Part shown: positions 15,831-24,613 of the stretch, piece after piece
Numbering within the stretch: the first letter of the stretch is position 1
How the letters are laid out: the number at the start of each line of letters is the position of its first letter
Assembly (NCBI RefSeq): GCF_042643355.1
Contig: NZ_JBHRSS010000003.1
Coordinates: 558,001 to 622,000 of the forward strand
Source: Salinisphaera aquimarina
GTDB lineage: Bacteria; Pseudomonadota; Gammaproteobacteria; Nevskiales; Salinisphaeraceae
Length of the DNA: 64,000 nt
Reading direction: 5' to 3'
Notes under the pieces: generated by a model
The model's database searches: none
What the model was told of the DNA's origin: nothing
The model's input: the letters and a program-made list of their open reading frames with translations, nothing else
Position numbers and translations under genes: made by a program

Positions 15831-18818
15831 ATGCCTGCAAAACTTCTGTTCTTGCTGATCTGTATCGCCGCCGCGCCGATCGTCGGCTGCGGCCAGGCTC
15901 GGGCAGAGACCGCGGCGCCCGGCAGCGCATCGACCGACGAAACGACGACGACCAAGCCCGGCGAGAACCCGGACATGTCCTCCACCGGAGCCGATACAAC
16001 GCTGGCCGCGCCGACGGACAACGCAGCCGCCGATGCGGAGACCGATGACGACAGCGCTCCGGGCGTCGAGATTCCCGACGTGGATATCGGCTACAAGAAA
16101 TACGTGCTCGACAACGGCCTGACGCTGGTCGTGCATACCGATCACAAGACCCCGATCGTGGCAGTCAACATCTGGTATCACGTCGGCTCCAAGAACGAAG
16201 GCCCTGGCCAGCACGGCTTCGCGCATCTGTTCGAGCACCTGATGTTCCAGGGCAGCGAGCACTGGCAGGGCGAATACTTCGAACCCTTCGAGCGCGCGGG
16301 TGCCACCGACATGAACGGCACCACCAACGTCGATCGCACCAATTATTTCGCCAGCGTACCCACCAATGCGCTGGACATGGCGCTGTGGATGGAGTCTGAC
16401 CGCATGGGCCATTTCCTGGGCGCCATCGACCAAGACCTGCTCGACGAACAGCGCGGCGTGGTGCTCAACGAAAAACGCCAGGGGGAGAACCAGCCCTACG
16501 GCAAGGTCTTCGACAGCTTTCCGCCGAACACCTATCCGGCCGGTCATCCCTATTCCTGGTCGACCATCGGCTCGGAGAAGGATCTGAACGCGGCCACCCT
16601 CGACGACGTCAAGGCCTGGTTCAAGCGGTATTACGGCCCGTCCAACGCGGTGCTCGTGCTCGCCGGCGATATCGAACCCGAAGCCGCCAAAGCCAAGGTC
16701 GAGAAGTATTTCGGCAGCATCCAACCCGGCCAGCCGGTATCCCAGCAGAAGCGCTGGGTGGCAAAGATGAACGGTACGCATCGTCAGGTGATGTTCGACC
16801 GCGTGCCGCAGGCGCGGGTCTACAAGGTCTGGAACATTCCGCCCACCGGCGCACCGGACACCACCCGCCTGCAGATCGCCGCGGACCTGCTCGCCGGCTC
16901 CAAGAACAGCCCGCTCTACAAGAGCCTCGTCTACAACCAGCAGATCGCCACCGACGTATCGGCGTTCGTCTGGGACAAGGAGATCGGCTCGCAATTCATC
17001 GTCAGCGCCACCGCCAAACCGGGCGGCGACCTGGATGCGCTCGAGGCCGAACTCGACAAGCAGATGCAGGCCTTCCTCGACAACGGCCCCGACACGGATG
17101 CGCTCGAACGCGCCCGCACCCGCTTCGGCGCCTCTTTCGTGCGCGGCACCGAAAGCGTGGGCGGACTCGGCGGCAAGGCCGATATCCTGGCCCAGGGCGA
17201 GATCTACGAGAACAATCCGGGCGCTTACAAGCAGGAACTCGAGATCCTGCGTAACGCTACCCCCGACGCCATCCAGAACACCGCGAACCGCTGGCTCTCC
17301 GACGGCGTCTACGTGCTCTCGGTCAAGCCGTTCGGCGAGCGCCGCGCCCAGGGCGAGGACGTCGCCCGCGACAAGCTGCCGGATATCGGCCAGGGCGCCG
17401 ACCTCGACCTGCCCGCGGTCCAGCACGCCACGCTCTCCAATGGCCTGAAAGTGCGGCTGGCCGAGCGGCATGCCTCGCCGGTGGTCGAAATGCGGCTGAT
17501 CTTCGATGCCGGCTATGCGGCCGATCCGGCCGAGGCGCCCGGCACCGCCAGTCTGGCCATGGGCATGCTCGACGAAGGCACCGACAGCCGCGACGCGCTG
17601 GCGATCAGCTCGGACCTGGATGCGCTCGGTGCCAACCTGAGCACCAGTGCGTCGCTGGATGCCTCGAGCGTGAGCCTGTCGACGTTGACGACCGCGCTCG
17701 AGCCCTCGCTCGATATCTTCGCCGACGTGGTCCGCAACGCCGATTTTCCGGCCAAGGAATTCGACCGACTCAAGAAACAGCGCCTGGCCGGCATTGCCCA
17801 GGAAAAACGCCAGCCCACGAGTCTGGCCCTGCGCACCCTCGGCCCGCTGCTCTACGGCAAGGACCACGCCTACGGCACACCGCTCACCGGCAGCGGCACG
17901 CAGGCCGCGGTGCAGGCGATGACGGTCGACGATGTGCATCGTTTCGCCGATACCTGGCTGCGGCCCGACAACGCCACGCTGGTGGTGGTCGGCGACACCA
18001 CCATGGCCGAACTCAAGCCCATGCTGGAAAAACATCTGGGCAACTGGCAGCCCAAGAGCGATACGCCGCCGCCCCAGAAACGCCTGCCGCAGGTGACGCC
18101 GCCCACTACGCCGCATATCTATCTGGTCGACCGACCCGGCAGCAATCAGGCCACGGTCATCGCCGGCAACGTGGCGCCGCCCAAATCCAGCGACGACGAC
18201 ATCGCCATGGAAACCGTCAACGCAGTACTCGGCGGCCTGTTCAATTCGCGCCTGAATCTCAACCTGCGCGAAGCCAAGCACTGGTCCTATGGCGCACGCA
18301 GCCTGCTGATGAACGCGCGCGCCCAGCAGCCGTTCATCGCCTACGCCTCGGTGCAGATCGACAAGACCGCGCCGTCGATGCAGGAGATGCGCAAGGAACT
18401 GAGCGCGATTCGCGGTGACAAGCCGGTCACCGACGGCGAATTGTCGGCAGCCCAGGCCAATCTCACCCGCAGCCTGCCCGGTGAGAACGAGACCACCCCG
18501 GCGCTGGCCTCCACGCTCAGCCAGTCGGTGGTCTTCGATCTGCCCGACGATTATTACGACAGCTACGTCGAGCGCATTCGCGGCCTCGACCGCAGCACGC
18601 TCGAAAACGCCGCGCGTACGATGATCGATGCCGGCGGGCTGACCTGGGTGGTGGTCGGTGATCTCGACCAGATCGAGTCCTCCATCCGGGCGCTGGGCTG
18701 GGGTAAGGTCGACGTGGTGGATCCGGCGGCGCTGGTCAATCAACAGGCTGCTGAATCAGCCGATAACGAGTCCAGCGACGAGGCCAACGCGCCGACCGAC
18801 GAGGGAACGAATGAATAG
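15831..18818 (+). CDS. M16-family zinc metallopeptidase lipoprotein (two-domain, pitrilysin-like)
   Basis: 995 residues. Lipoprotein signal LLFLLICIAAAPIVGC with lipidated Cys20, then a Ser/Thr/Asp-rich linker to ~80. The first M16 half has the inverted zinc motif His132-x2-Glu135-His136 (AHLFEHLMF) and a downstream Glu in VVLNEKRQGE. The second half, from ~530 (LSNGLKVRLAERH...), has no HxxEH and is the inactive partner domain. These enzymes digest short peptides in the envelope. The stop overlaps the start of the next gene by 8 bp, so the two are co-translated. Confidence 0.93.
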   Translation: MPAKLLFLLICIAAAPIVGCGQARAETAAPGSASTDETTTTKPGENPDMSSTGADTTLAAPTDNAAADAETDDDSAPGVEIPDVDIGYKKYVLDNGLTLVVHTDHKTPIVAVNIWYHVGSKNEGPGQHGFAHLFEHLMFQGSEHWQGEYFEPFERAGATDMNGTTNVDRTNYFASVPTNALDMALWMESDRMGHFLGAIDQDLLDEQRGVVLNEKRQGENQPYGKVFDSFPPNTYPAGHPYSWSTIGSEKDLNAATLDDVKAWFKRYYGPSNAVLVLAGDIEPEAAKAKVEKYFGSIQPGQPVSQQKRWVAKMNGTHRQVMFDRVPQARVYKVWNIPPTGAPDTTRLQIAADLLAGSKNSPLYKSLVYNQQIATDVSAFVWDKEIGSQFIVSATAKPGGDLDALEAELDKQMQAFLDNGPDTDALERARTRFGASFVRGTESVGGLGGKADILAQGEIYENNPGAYKQELEILRNATPDAIQNTANRWLSDGVYVLSVKPFGERRAQGEDVARDKLPDIGQGADLDLPAVQHATLSNGLKVRLAERHASPVVEMRLIFDAGYAADPAEAPGTASLAMGMLDEGTDSRDALAISSDLDALGANLSTSASLDASSVSLSTLTTALEPSLDIFADVVRNADFPAKEFDRLKKQRLAGIAQEKRQPTSLALRTLGPLLYGKDHAYGTPLTGSGTQAAVQAMTVDDVHRFADTWLRPDNATLVVVGDTTMAELKPMLEKHLGNWQPKSDTPPPQKRLPQVTPPTTPHIYLVDRPGSNQATVIAGNVAPPKSSDDDIAMETVNAVLGGLFNSRLNLNLREAKHWSYGARSLLMNARAQQPFIAYASVQIDKTAPSMQEMRKELSAIRGDKPVTDGELSAAQANLTRSLPGENETTPALASTLSQSVVFDLPDDYYDSYVERIRGLDRSTLENAARTMIDAGGLTWVVVGDLDQIESSIRALGWGKVDVVDPAALVNQQAAESADNESSDEANAPTDEGTNE

Positions 18819-19917
18819 AACACGGGCGGGCGCGTTCGCCGTCACGGTGCTGCTGGCGGGTTTCGCCCTGCCGGCGCTGGCGGCCGTGGAGCGAGAGGAC
18901 ATCATCATGCTCGCCGCCGACGGGCGTCATTTCACCAGTTACAAGACACTACGCTCGGATCTGAGCGCGCGCGTGCTGTATCTGGGCCCGGATGAAGCCC
19001 CGGACGACGCCCTGTTCATCGTGCCTTCGGATTACCAGTCGACCGCGCTGGACAACGGCGGCACCCAGCTGCGTTTTGACAGCGGCAGCTACGCGATCAT
19101 GTCCACCGGCCGTTTCGACGATGAAATCAGCCGGGCCGATAACGGCGAACGGATCTTTTCCAGCTGGAACGGCGTCACCCGCAGCGACGGCCATCTGGGC
19201 AAGTGGAACTCACCCGACGACTTCGCCTCCTTCGCCTACAGCTGGGTGGTACCGGACAATATCGATATCGTCAGCTATCGCGCCAACCGTTCCGGCAAGT
19301 GGCAGCAACGCGGTAATACCCTCAGCTGGCGCGGCGAGCAGGTCAACGATATCGCCTTCACGATCCGCTATCGGGTCAACGACGTCGCGGGCGCAGCCGC
19401 GCCTTCCCAACCGAAGAAAACCGCACCGGCCGCGCCATCGGCCGAACTGCCGTTGCCCAAGCGTCAGCGCATGACCACACCAGGCACGGCCCTGAAAACC
19501 GAGCCGCCCACGCCGATCGCCACCGCGCCGACGACCGCGAGCCCGGCAGCGGACGTCGACGAGAACCTGGGGCCGGAACCCCACAGCGTCAGCCTGGACA
19601 GCGTCGTGATCCTGGCCAACGGCCGACCGCGGATCACCGCCCGCGGCCATAATGTGCTCGACCGCCTGGCCGCCGCACTCGCGCAGGGCGAAGCCGAGAA
19701 CATCACCGTCACCGGCCCGCCCATCGCCGACAGTCGTGATACCGGCGGCTCGGCCGCGCAGGCCGCGCGCGTGGCGGACTATCTCGGCACCCACGGCGTC
19801 GACGGCGACAAGATCGGTATTCGCCCGGGCAACGTCGAGGGCAAGCGCGACGGCCGCAGCGTCGAAATCCGGGTCACGCCGGGCAACGCCCTGCGCGGTT
19901 TCTCCCCGGGCGGATGA
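18811..19917 (+). CDS. Secreted protein with degenerate OmpA-like C-terminal domain
   Basis: 368 residues. Signal peptide to ~residue 23 (VTVLLAGFALPALAA). The N-terminal ~180 residues are beta-rich and unrecognised (FDSGSYAIMSTGRFDDE, WVVPDNIDIVSYRANRSGKW). A Pro/Ala/Thr-rich linker follows, then an OmpA-like fold (VSLDSVVILANGRPRITARG ... RVADYLGTHGVDGDKIGIRPGN, then SVEIRVTP). The usual G-H-T-D peptidoglycan motif is replaced by GPPIADSRDTGGS, so binding to peptidoglycan may be altered. Start at 18811 has GAGGGAA upstream and overlaps the M16 stop. Confidence 0.72.
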   Translation: MNRTRAGAFAVTVLLAGFALPALAAVEREDIIMLAADGRHFTSYKTLRSDLSARVLYLGPDEAPDDALFIVPSDYQSTALDNGGTQLRFDSGSYAIMSTGRFDDEISRADNGERIFSSWNGVTRSDGHLGKWNSPDDFASFAYSWVVPDNIDIVSYRANRSGKWQQRGNTLSWRGEQVNDIAFTIRYRVNDVAGAAAPSQPKKTAPAAPSAELPLPKRQRMTTPGTALKTEPPTPIATAPTTASPAADVDENLGPEPHSVSLDSVVILANGRPRITARGHNVLDRLAAALAQGEAENITVTGPPIADSRDTGGSAAQAARVADYLGTHGVDGDKIGIRPGNVEGKRDGRSVEIRVTPGNALRGFSPGG

Positions 19918-19933
19918 CGACCAGCCGCCCATG

Positions 19934-19969
19934 AAAAAGGCCGGACGCTTGGCACGCGGCCGGCCTTTT
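19934..19969. terminator. Bidirectional terminator
   Basis: AAAAGGCCGG (19935-19944) pairs perfectly with CCGGCCTTTT (19960-19969). It separates two convergent genes and has both an A-run and a T-run. Confidence 0.85.
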
Positions 19970-19989
19970 CAGTCCACTGGTCCGAGCGC

Positions 19990-20316
19990 TCAGCGCGGCG
20001 CGGGACTGTTGGCCTGGAAATTACCCAGCGGCCGTACGAACGTATACTTCGCCGGTTCGACCACCAGGCGTTCGCCGGCCTCGCCGACATTCATGCCCAG
20101 CAGCGAAAACGGCAGCGCCACCACGAACAGCCCGGTGCCGAGCACGGTCGCCGCCAGACTGAACGGACGCACCAGCGCCACGTCGACCCCCATGGCCGCA
20201 GCGGAAGGCGGGCCGGACGAGGCATAATCGTCGATGGCCGCGGCCGGATTGGCCAGTCCGATCCCAAGCGCGGCAACGAAAACGATGAGCGCACGGCGCG
20301 CGGAGAAGACAGACAT
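19990..20316 (-). CDS. Small conserved secreted/membrane protein of unknown function
   Basis: 108 residues. Signal peptide or anchor to ~residue 27 (ALIVFVAALGIGLANPAAA), a second hydrophobic segment (SLAATVLGTGLFVVALPFSLLG), then EAGERLVVEPAKYTFVRPLGNF. The pattern of one hairpin-like membrane helix followed by a VEPAKYTFVRPLG tail recurs in small gammaproteobacterial proteins sometimes labelled multidrug transporter without evidence. ATG at 20316 has GGGGG seven to twelve bases upstream. No function is assigned. Confidence 0.65.
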   Translation of the reverse strand: MSVFSARRALIVFVAALGIGLANPAAAIDDYASSGPPSAAAMGVDVALVRPFSLAATVLGTGLFVVALPFSLLGMNVGEAGERLVVEPAKYTFVRPLGNFQANSPAPR

Positions 20317-20418
20317 GACACAACCCCCGGATAACAGCGTAAAGGTCAGATTAACAAAGCATCGTCGCAAGTCAATTGACACCGGCACGGCGCTGCGTCA
20401 ACGGATTGCACGCCTGAC

Positions 20419-20739
20419 ATGAGCGCCCGTGAAGTCTATCTTGCCGCCGACCCCGTCAACGCCGAAATCGCCAAGGATCTACTCGCCGGTCATGGCATCG
20501 AAGCGCATGTGCGCAATCAGTATCTATGGGGCGGCATGGGCGACCTGCCGGCCAACGTCTACCCCAGCGTGTGGGTCGACGACGACCGCGATTTCATCGA
20601 AGCCAAGGCATTGATCCGTACCTTCGAGCGCGGCCCGATCAAGCAGGGGCGGCCATGGCAGTGCCCGCAGTGCGGCGAATATCTCGATGCCCAGTTCGAG
20701 CTGTGCTGGAACTGTCAGACCGCGAAACCCGCCGACTGA
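20419..20739 (+). CDS. DUF2007-family putative signal-transducing protein with zinc ribbon
   Basis: 106 residues. The N-terminal ~70 residues match the DUF2007 fold (REVYLAADPVNAEIAKDLLA, ANVYPSVWVDDDRDFIEAK). The C-terminus adds a zinc ribbon with two Cys-x2-Cys knuckles (CPQC and CWNC). Proteins of this family are small cytoplasmic factors of unknown role. The stop codon overlaps the trmL start by one base (TGATG), so translation is coupled. Confidence 0.85.
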   Translation: MSAREVYLAADPVNAEIAKDLLAGHGIEAHVRNQYLWGGMGDLPANVYPSVWVDDDRDFIEAKALIRTFERGPIKQGRPWQCPQCGEYLDAQFELCWNCQTAKPAD

Positions 20740-21185
20740 TGCATATCGTGCTGCACCAGCCGCAGATTCCGCCCAACACCGGCAACAGTATCCGGCTGTG
20801 CGCGAATATCGGCGCCACCCTGCATCTGATCCACCCGCTGGGCTTCGTTATCGACGACAAGCGCCTGCGCCGCGCCGGGCTGGATTATCAAGACCAGGCC
20901 GTGATCCGGGAATGGGACGACTACGACCACTGGCGTGCCGCCCACCGCGGCCATCGCGTGATCGCGGCGACCAAACACGGCAGCACCCGCTACGACCGCA
21001 TCGACTATCGGCCCGACGATGCCCTGCTGTTCGGCTGCGAGACCGCCGGCCTGCCGCAGTCGCTGGTCGACAACGCCGACGCCGTGATCGTGATTCCCAT
21101 GCGCGCCGGCAACCGCAGCCTGAATCTGTCCAACAGCGTGGCCGTGGTCGCCTACGAGGCCTGGCGACAGAACGGGTTTGCTTAG
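20739..21185 (+). CDS. trmL: tRNA (cytidine/uridine-34-2'-O)-methyltransferase TrmL
   Basis: 148 residues, a minimal SPOUT enzyme that methylates the wobble ribose of tRNA-Leu. N-terminal IVLHQPQIPPNTGNSIRLCA and the knot motifs LLFGCETAGLP, VIPMRAGNRSLNLSNSVAV are diagnostic. In E. coli the orthologue (yibK) is near secB-gpsA, whereas here it is about 8 kb from them and paired with a DUF2007 gene. Start is fixed by the one-base overlap with the upstream stop. Confidence 0.95.
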   Translation: MHIVLHQPQIPPNTGNSIRLCANIGATLHLIHPLGFVIDDKRLRRAGLDYQDQAVIREWDDYDHWRAAHRGHRVIAATKHGSTRYDRIDYRPDDALLFGCETAGLPQSLVDNADAVIVIPMRAGNRSLNLSNSVAVVAYEAWRQNGFA

Positions 21186-21364
21186 TTGGGCAAACCACAG
21201 CGCGTCGAATCGTTTCCGGCGATGAAAATCGACGCTCAAGGCCGCCACGCGTTTCTTGAGCGCGTCGTGGGCCTGCTCGCCCTCCCCGGTAACCCGGCGG
21301 CCGAACACGAGTCCAGGTAGACGGCGTTCCGAACCTGATCAAGTGCCTCAATGATGGTCTGCGT

Positions 21365-22393
21365 TCAACGGGCGACGCCGCCCGATGGTATGCACTTGCG
21401 GGTGCCGTCCAGTGGCGCTTTTTCATCCGGCAGCACCGCGCCGCCACTGGAATCGGACGATTCAGTCGGGGAAGACTCGCGGCCGGACCTTGGCCACAAC
21501 AGCGCCCGCAAGGCCAGAGCGACGCCAACCGCCGCGATCAAGCCGCCGACGATGCCGGATGTCGACACGCCATCGCCCAGTTGTACGGCAGCCCAGAGCA
21601 TTGTTGCGGGTGGCGTGAGATAAAACAGCATCGAAGTCAGCGTCACCCCCTGGAGCCGCAGACACGCAATGAAAAAGCCGTAACCGCCGAAACTCGACAA
21701 CACCACAAGGAACACGAGCGCCCGCCACACATCGAGGTCGGCCCGCGGCAGCGCAGGCAGATGGTTCGTCTTGATCATGCCGGCGAGGCCGAACAGCACC
21801 GCGGCCGCCAGTAGCTGCCACATCAAGCGTTGGATCAAGTCCAGGTTGGCCGGCCGATAGGTCGACAGAATGCTGCCGACGGTCAGACTGATCGCCGAGG
21901 CACAGGGTAACGCGTAGGCCCACAAAGGCGCACCGCCAATGCCGTGAATATCACCGGCCACGCTGACAGAAACGCCGACGGCCGCGAGTGACGCACCGAA
22001 CCAGCCCAGCAGGCTGATTCGCTCGCCGACCAACACGCTCATCACCAGTGCCGCCAGCAGCGGCTGGAGCGCCGTAATCAACGCGGTGATCCCGGCGCCA
22101 ACCCCCAGATCCATGGCGAAAACGACACCGAGCAGATAGCCACCGACACTGAAACTTCCTGCCGCCAGTTCTCGAACAATCGATTGCCGCGTCGTCGCCA
22201 GGCGGTGCCTGAACACACGACTTCGAACCACCAGAATCAGCGCGCACAGGCTTGCTGCCAGGATGAAACGCCAGAAAAAGACCACAGTGGCCGGCATCGC
22301 GGTATCCGAGGCCATCTGGGTGCCTATAAAGCCTGAACTCCAGCACACAACGAGGCCCAGACTGACGAATACGGGTAAGACGAACGACGGCAT
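21365..22393 (-). CDS. EamA/DMT-family transporter
   Basis: About 342 residues with ten hydrophobic segments in two EamA repeats, beginning MPSFVLPVFVSLGLVVCWSSGFIGT. The WSSGFIG and GAGITALITALQPLLAAL motifs are typical of metabolite exporters of the drug/metabolite superfamily. The substrate is unknown. The open frame continues to 22558 but ATG at 22393 matches the family start. The C-terminal ~40 residues are hydrophilic and Ser-rich. It is divergent from a LysR gene, a layout in which the regulator usually controls the exporter. Confidence 0.87.
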   Translation of the reverse strand: MPSFVLPVFVSLGLVVCWSSGFIGTQMASDTAMPATVVFFWRFILAASLCALILVVRSRVFRHRLATTRQSIVRELAAGSFSVGGYLLGVVFAMDLGVGAGITALITALQPLLAALVMSVLVGERISLLGWFGASLAAVGVSVSVAGDIHGIGGAPLWAYALPCASAISLTVGSILSTYRPANLDLIQRLMWQLLAAAVLFGLAGMIKTNHLPALPRADLDVWRALVFLVVLSSFGGYGFFIACLRLQGVTLTSMLFYLTPPATMLWAAVQLGDGVSTSGIVGGLIAAVGVALALRALLWPRSGRESSPTESSDSSGGAVLPDEKAPLDGTRKCIPSGGVAR

Positions 22394-22474
22394 GGCAGGT
22401 ACTTTTGGGAAAGAAACTGTTGTCAGGGTCGGACAAGTCGATGGATAATTAAATCTAAATATAAGATTCACATG

Positions 22475-22491
22475 GTTTAGTCTTGCTAAAC
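22475..22491. promoter_or_regulatory. LysR-type operator palindrome
   Basis: GTTTAG-N5-CTAAAC is a perfect dyad with T-N11-A form, in the DMT/LysR divergent promoter. It overlaps the proposed TTG start codon of the LysR gene. AT-rich DNA at 22440-22470 supplies promoter-like hexamers. Confidence 0.55.
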
Positions 22492-23394
22492 ACAAAACGC
22501 CACGCGCTCGATATCGAATTGCTACGCACATTCCATATGGCAAGCGCTCTGGGGACATTCCGAGCGGTGGCCGAACGGCAGCATTTCACGCTCGGTGCGG
22601 TCAGCCAGCAGATCAAACGTCTTGAACAGCAACTGGGCCGGCAGTTATTCGTCCGCTCCAGGACCGGCGTGCGCCTGACCGCCGAAGGGGCACAACTGCG
22701 GGCGCAATCCGCCGCACTGCTCGGTGAGCACGACGCGTTGCTCGATCGCCTGTTGAGTCATCCAGCGGCGGGCATCGTCCGTCTTGGCTTACCGGAAGAG
22801 TACGTGCCCCGGTTGTTGCAGAGCCTGCTTCCAGCACTTCGCCAGACCCACCCGGAAATACGTCTGCATGTGCAGACCGCCACCAGTGGCGAACTCCAGC
22901 GCGCGGTAGCGCATGGCGAACTGGAGTTGGCGATTCTCGTCGCCCGTGACGACCGCCCGCCATCCACGGGGATGCCGCTGTGGAAGACCAGACCAGTCTG
23001 GGCCGGCGCTGCCCACCGGCGCCAGCCTTACGAGGACACGCTACCGCTGGCACTGCATCCGGAAGACTGTCCCTATCGAGCCCTTGGCCTGGCCGCGCTG
23101 AACGCTGCCGGGCGTTCCTGGGAAACAGTGTTCGCCAGTAGTAGCGTCGCCGCCATAGAAGCGGCGGTGGCGAGTGGGCTGGCAATCAGCGTACTCGACC
23201 GAGCGCGCCTCACCGCAGAGATGCGAGCGCTCGTCCCGCCGGAAGGGTTACCGTCGTTGCCTGCCTGTCTCGCCTACCTGGTCACCGCGCCGCAAGTATC
23301 GGCGACCGATACGCCGGCCGTGCAGATCGTCAAGGAACGCCTGCAACGCGTCGGGTTCGACACGCCTGAGCGTTCAGTCGAAACAACCACCTAG
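22483..23394 (+). CDS. LysR-family transcriptional regulator, ArgP-like
   Basis: 303 residues. Winged helix-turn-helix in residues ~10-68 (ALGTFRAVAERQHFTLGAVS, QQIKRLEQQLGRQLFVR), then a periplasmic-binding-protein-like effector domain. The FHMASALGTFRAVAERQHFT region resembles ArgP/IciA, which controls an arginine exporter, so a role in activating the divergent EamA exporter is plausible. The only usable start is TTG at 22483; there is no good ATG before the HTH. It may be autoregulated through the dyad that covers this start. Confidence 0.85.
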   Translation: MLNTKRHALDIELLRTFHMASALGTFRAVAERQHFTLGAVSQQIKRLEQQLGRQLFVRSRTGVRLTAEGAQLRAQSAALLGEHDALLDRLLSHPAAGIVRLGLPEEYVPRLLQSLLPALRQTHPEIRLHVQTATSGELQRAVAHGELELAILVARDDRPPSTGMPLWKTRPVWAGAAHRRQPYEDTLPLALHPEDCPYRALGLAALNAAGRSWETVFASSSVAAIEAAVASGLAISVLDRARLTAEMRALVPPEGLPSLPACLAYLVTAPQVSATDTPAVQIVKERLQRVGFDTPERSVETTT

Positions 23395-23595
23395 TCTGCG
23401 CTCACAAGCTGGGGCGCAGCCGGCTTGGGCGCTATTGCGACACCCCATTGGGGCGAATGCGGCCCATAGCAGCCCTCGGGCGAATATGCTTTTTCTCATT
23501 TGGAGCGCGGTCTCGGGCGTCCGCTTTTGGTCCTTTACGGCCTGTCTTGGCAACGAGGGTGGGTAACGCGCTACGCCTTTAACCACTGCACATTT

Positions 23596-24501
23596 TCACA
23601 TCATCGCGTCAGCTGGCCGTTCATCGTATGTCGTCGAGCGCTGCGCGCTTAGAACCAGTTGTTCAAACGAGACCAGCGCTGGAGACCATCCGACGGTCGC
23701 AGTCGCTACGAAACGGGTGACGACATCGCCGATGTCGGCGGGTAGATCAAGTGTATGAATTGCAAACCGGGATTGGTGCGCTTCAACGACGGTTTTGGGC
23801 AACAGGGCATATCCCATTCCCGCGGCCACACAACCCAAAATGCCGTCAATGGAGCCGAACTCGAATATTCGGCCACCTGCAACGCCTTGGCGAGCCAACA
23901 AGCGCTCTACACAGTGTCGATAGTGGCAGCCCTGCCTGAATGCCAGGAACGGTGTGTCCATGAGCGAATCGGTTGAGGGTATGGTCGCGAGTGGTTCACC
24001 GGCTACCAACACGAGTGATTCGTGGAACGCTTCCACCCCGTACAGGCGCGAGTGGCTTACCGGACCGGCAATAAACCCGCAGTCCAACGTACCATCGAGC
24101 AGACGCGCGACGATATCGGTCGTGGTACCCGTCGTCAGGCGCAGATCGATACGCGGATATTTTTCGTGGTAAGCGGCCAGCAGGCCCGGCAGTCGCACTG
24201 CGGCGGTGCTTTCCATCGAGCCGATGCGCAAGACGCCGCGCGGATTCTCGGGTTGCTGGAAGGCGGCCAACGCATTGTCGTGCGCGGACAGGGTGCGCTG
24301 GGCATGGGTCATGAGCGCGCGGCCAGCCGGCGAAAGATGGATATGTCCCTGGCGCACAAACAAGACGACGCCCAGTTCGGTCTCCAGCTTTTTTATATGC
24401 GCGGTCACATTGGACTGCACGGTGTGCATTTGTTTCGCTGCGGCACTGAAACTACCACTGTCGGCCACCGCAACGAACAGACGTAGCGATTGTAATTGCA
24501 T
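23596..24501 (-). CDS. LysR-family transcriptional regulator
   Basis: 301 residues. The HTH is MQLQSLRLFVAVADSGSFSA plus KQMHTVQSNVTAHIKKLETELG. The effector domain begins near RGVLRIGSMESTAAVRLPGL. The gene faces away from the YbfB-type MFS gene, 112 bp apart, and the spacer contains a T-N11-A dyad. It probably controls the MFS-PNPOx-tautomerase cluster. The ~200 bp between its end and the convergent LysR gene holds no gene that I recognise. Confidence 0.88.
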   Translation of the reverse strand: MQLQSLRLFVAVADSGSFSAAAKQMHTVQSNVTAHIKKLETELGVVLFVRQGHIHLSPAGRALMTHAQRTLSAHDNALAAFQQPENPRGVLRIGSMESTAAVRLPGLLAAYHEKYPRIDLRLTTGTTTDIVARLLDGTLDCGFIAGPVSHSRLYGVEAFHESLVLVAGEPLATIPSTDSLMDTPFLAFRQGCHYRHCVERLLARQGVAGGRIFEFGSIDGILGCVAAGMGYALLPKTVVEAHQSRFAIHTLDLPADIGDVVTRFVATATVGWSPALVSFEQLVLSAQRSTTYDERPADAMM

Positions 24502-24512
24502 GCGGACTTTGA

Positions 24513-24527
24513 ATCGTTAAAAACGAT
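24513..24527. promoter_or_regulatory. LysR-type operator dyad
   Basis: ATCGT-N5-ACGAT is a perfect inverted repeat of T-N11-A type placed 12 bp before the LysR start, and ATCGTTT recurs near 24545. It fits a regulator site for the divergent MFS operon. Confidence 0.5.
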
Positions 24528-24613
24528 AATCAGTATCTATATAAATCGTTTCCAATGAAACCCCGCTCGATCTAATCTCCGGATTCTGATACTGGCTGCG
24601 ATCGACGGGTTTC

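Noticed and set aside
15768..18743. Very long minus-strand open frame (about 990 codons) opposite the M16 protease
   Set aside because: It mirrors a well-supported gene in GC-rich DNA; its translation is His/Gly/Arg-rich with no recognisable domain, as expected of an antisense shadow.
21186..21364. Possible short remnant gene on the minus strand after trmL
   Set aside because: A short readable stretch exists, and CGCTCAAG/CTTGAGCG forms a stem, but the frame continues straight into the trmL shadow and no family is recognised.
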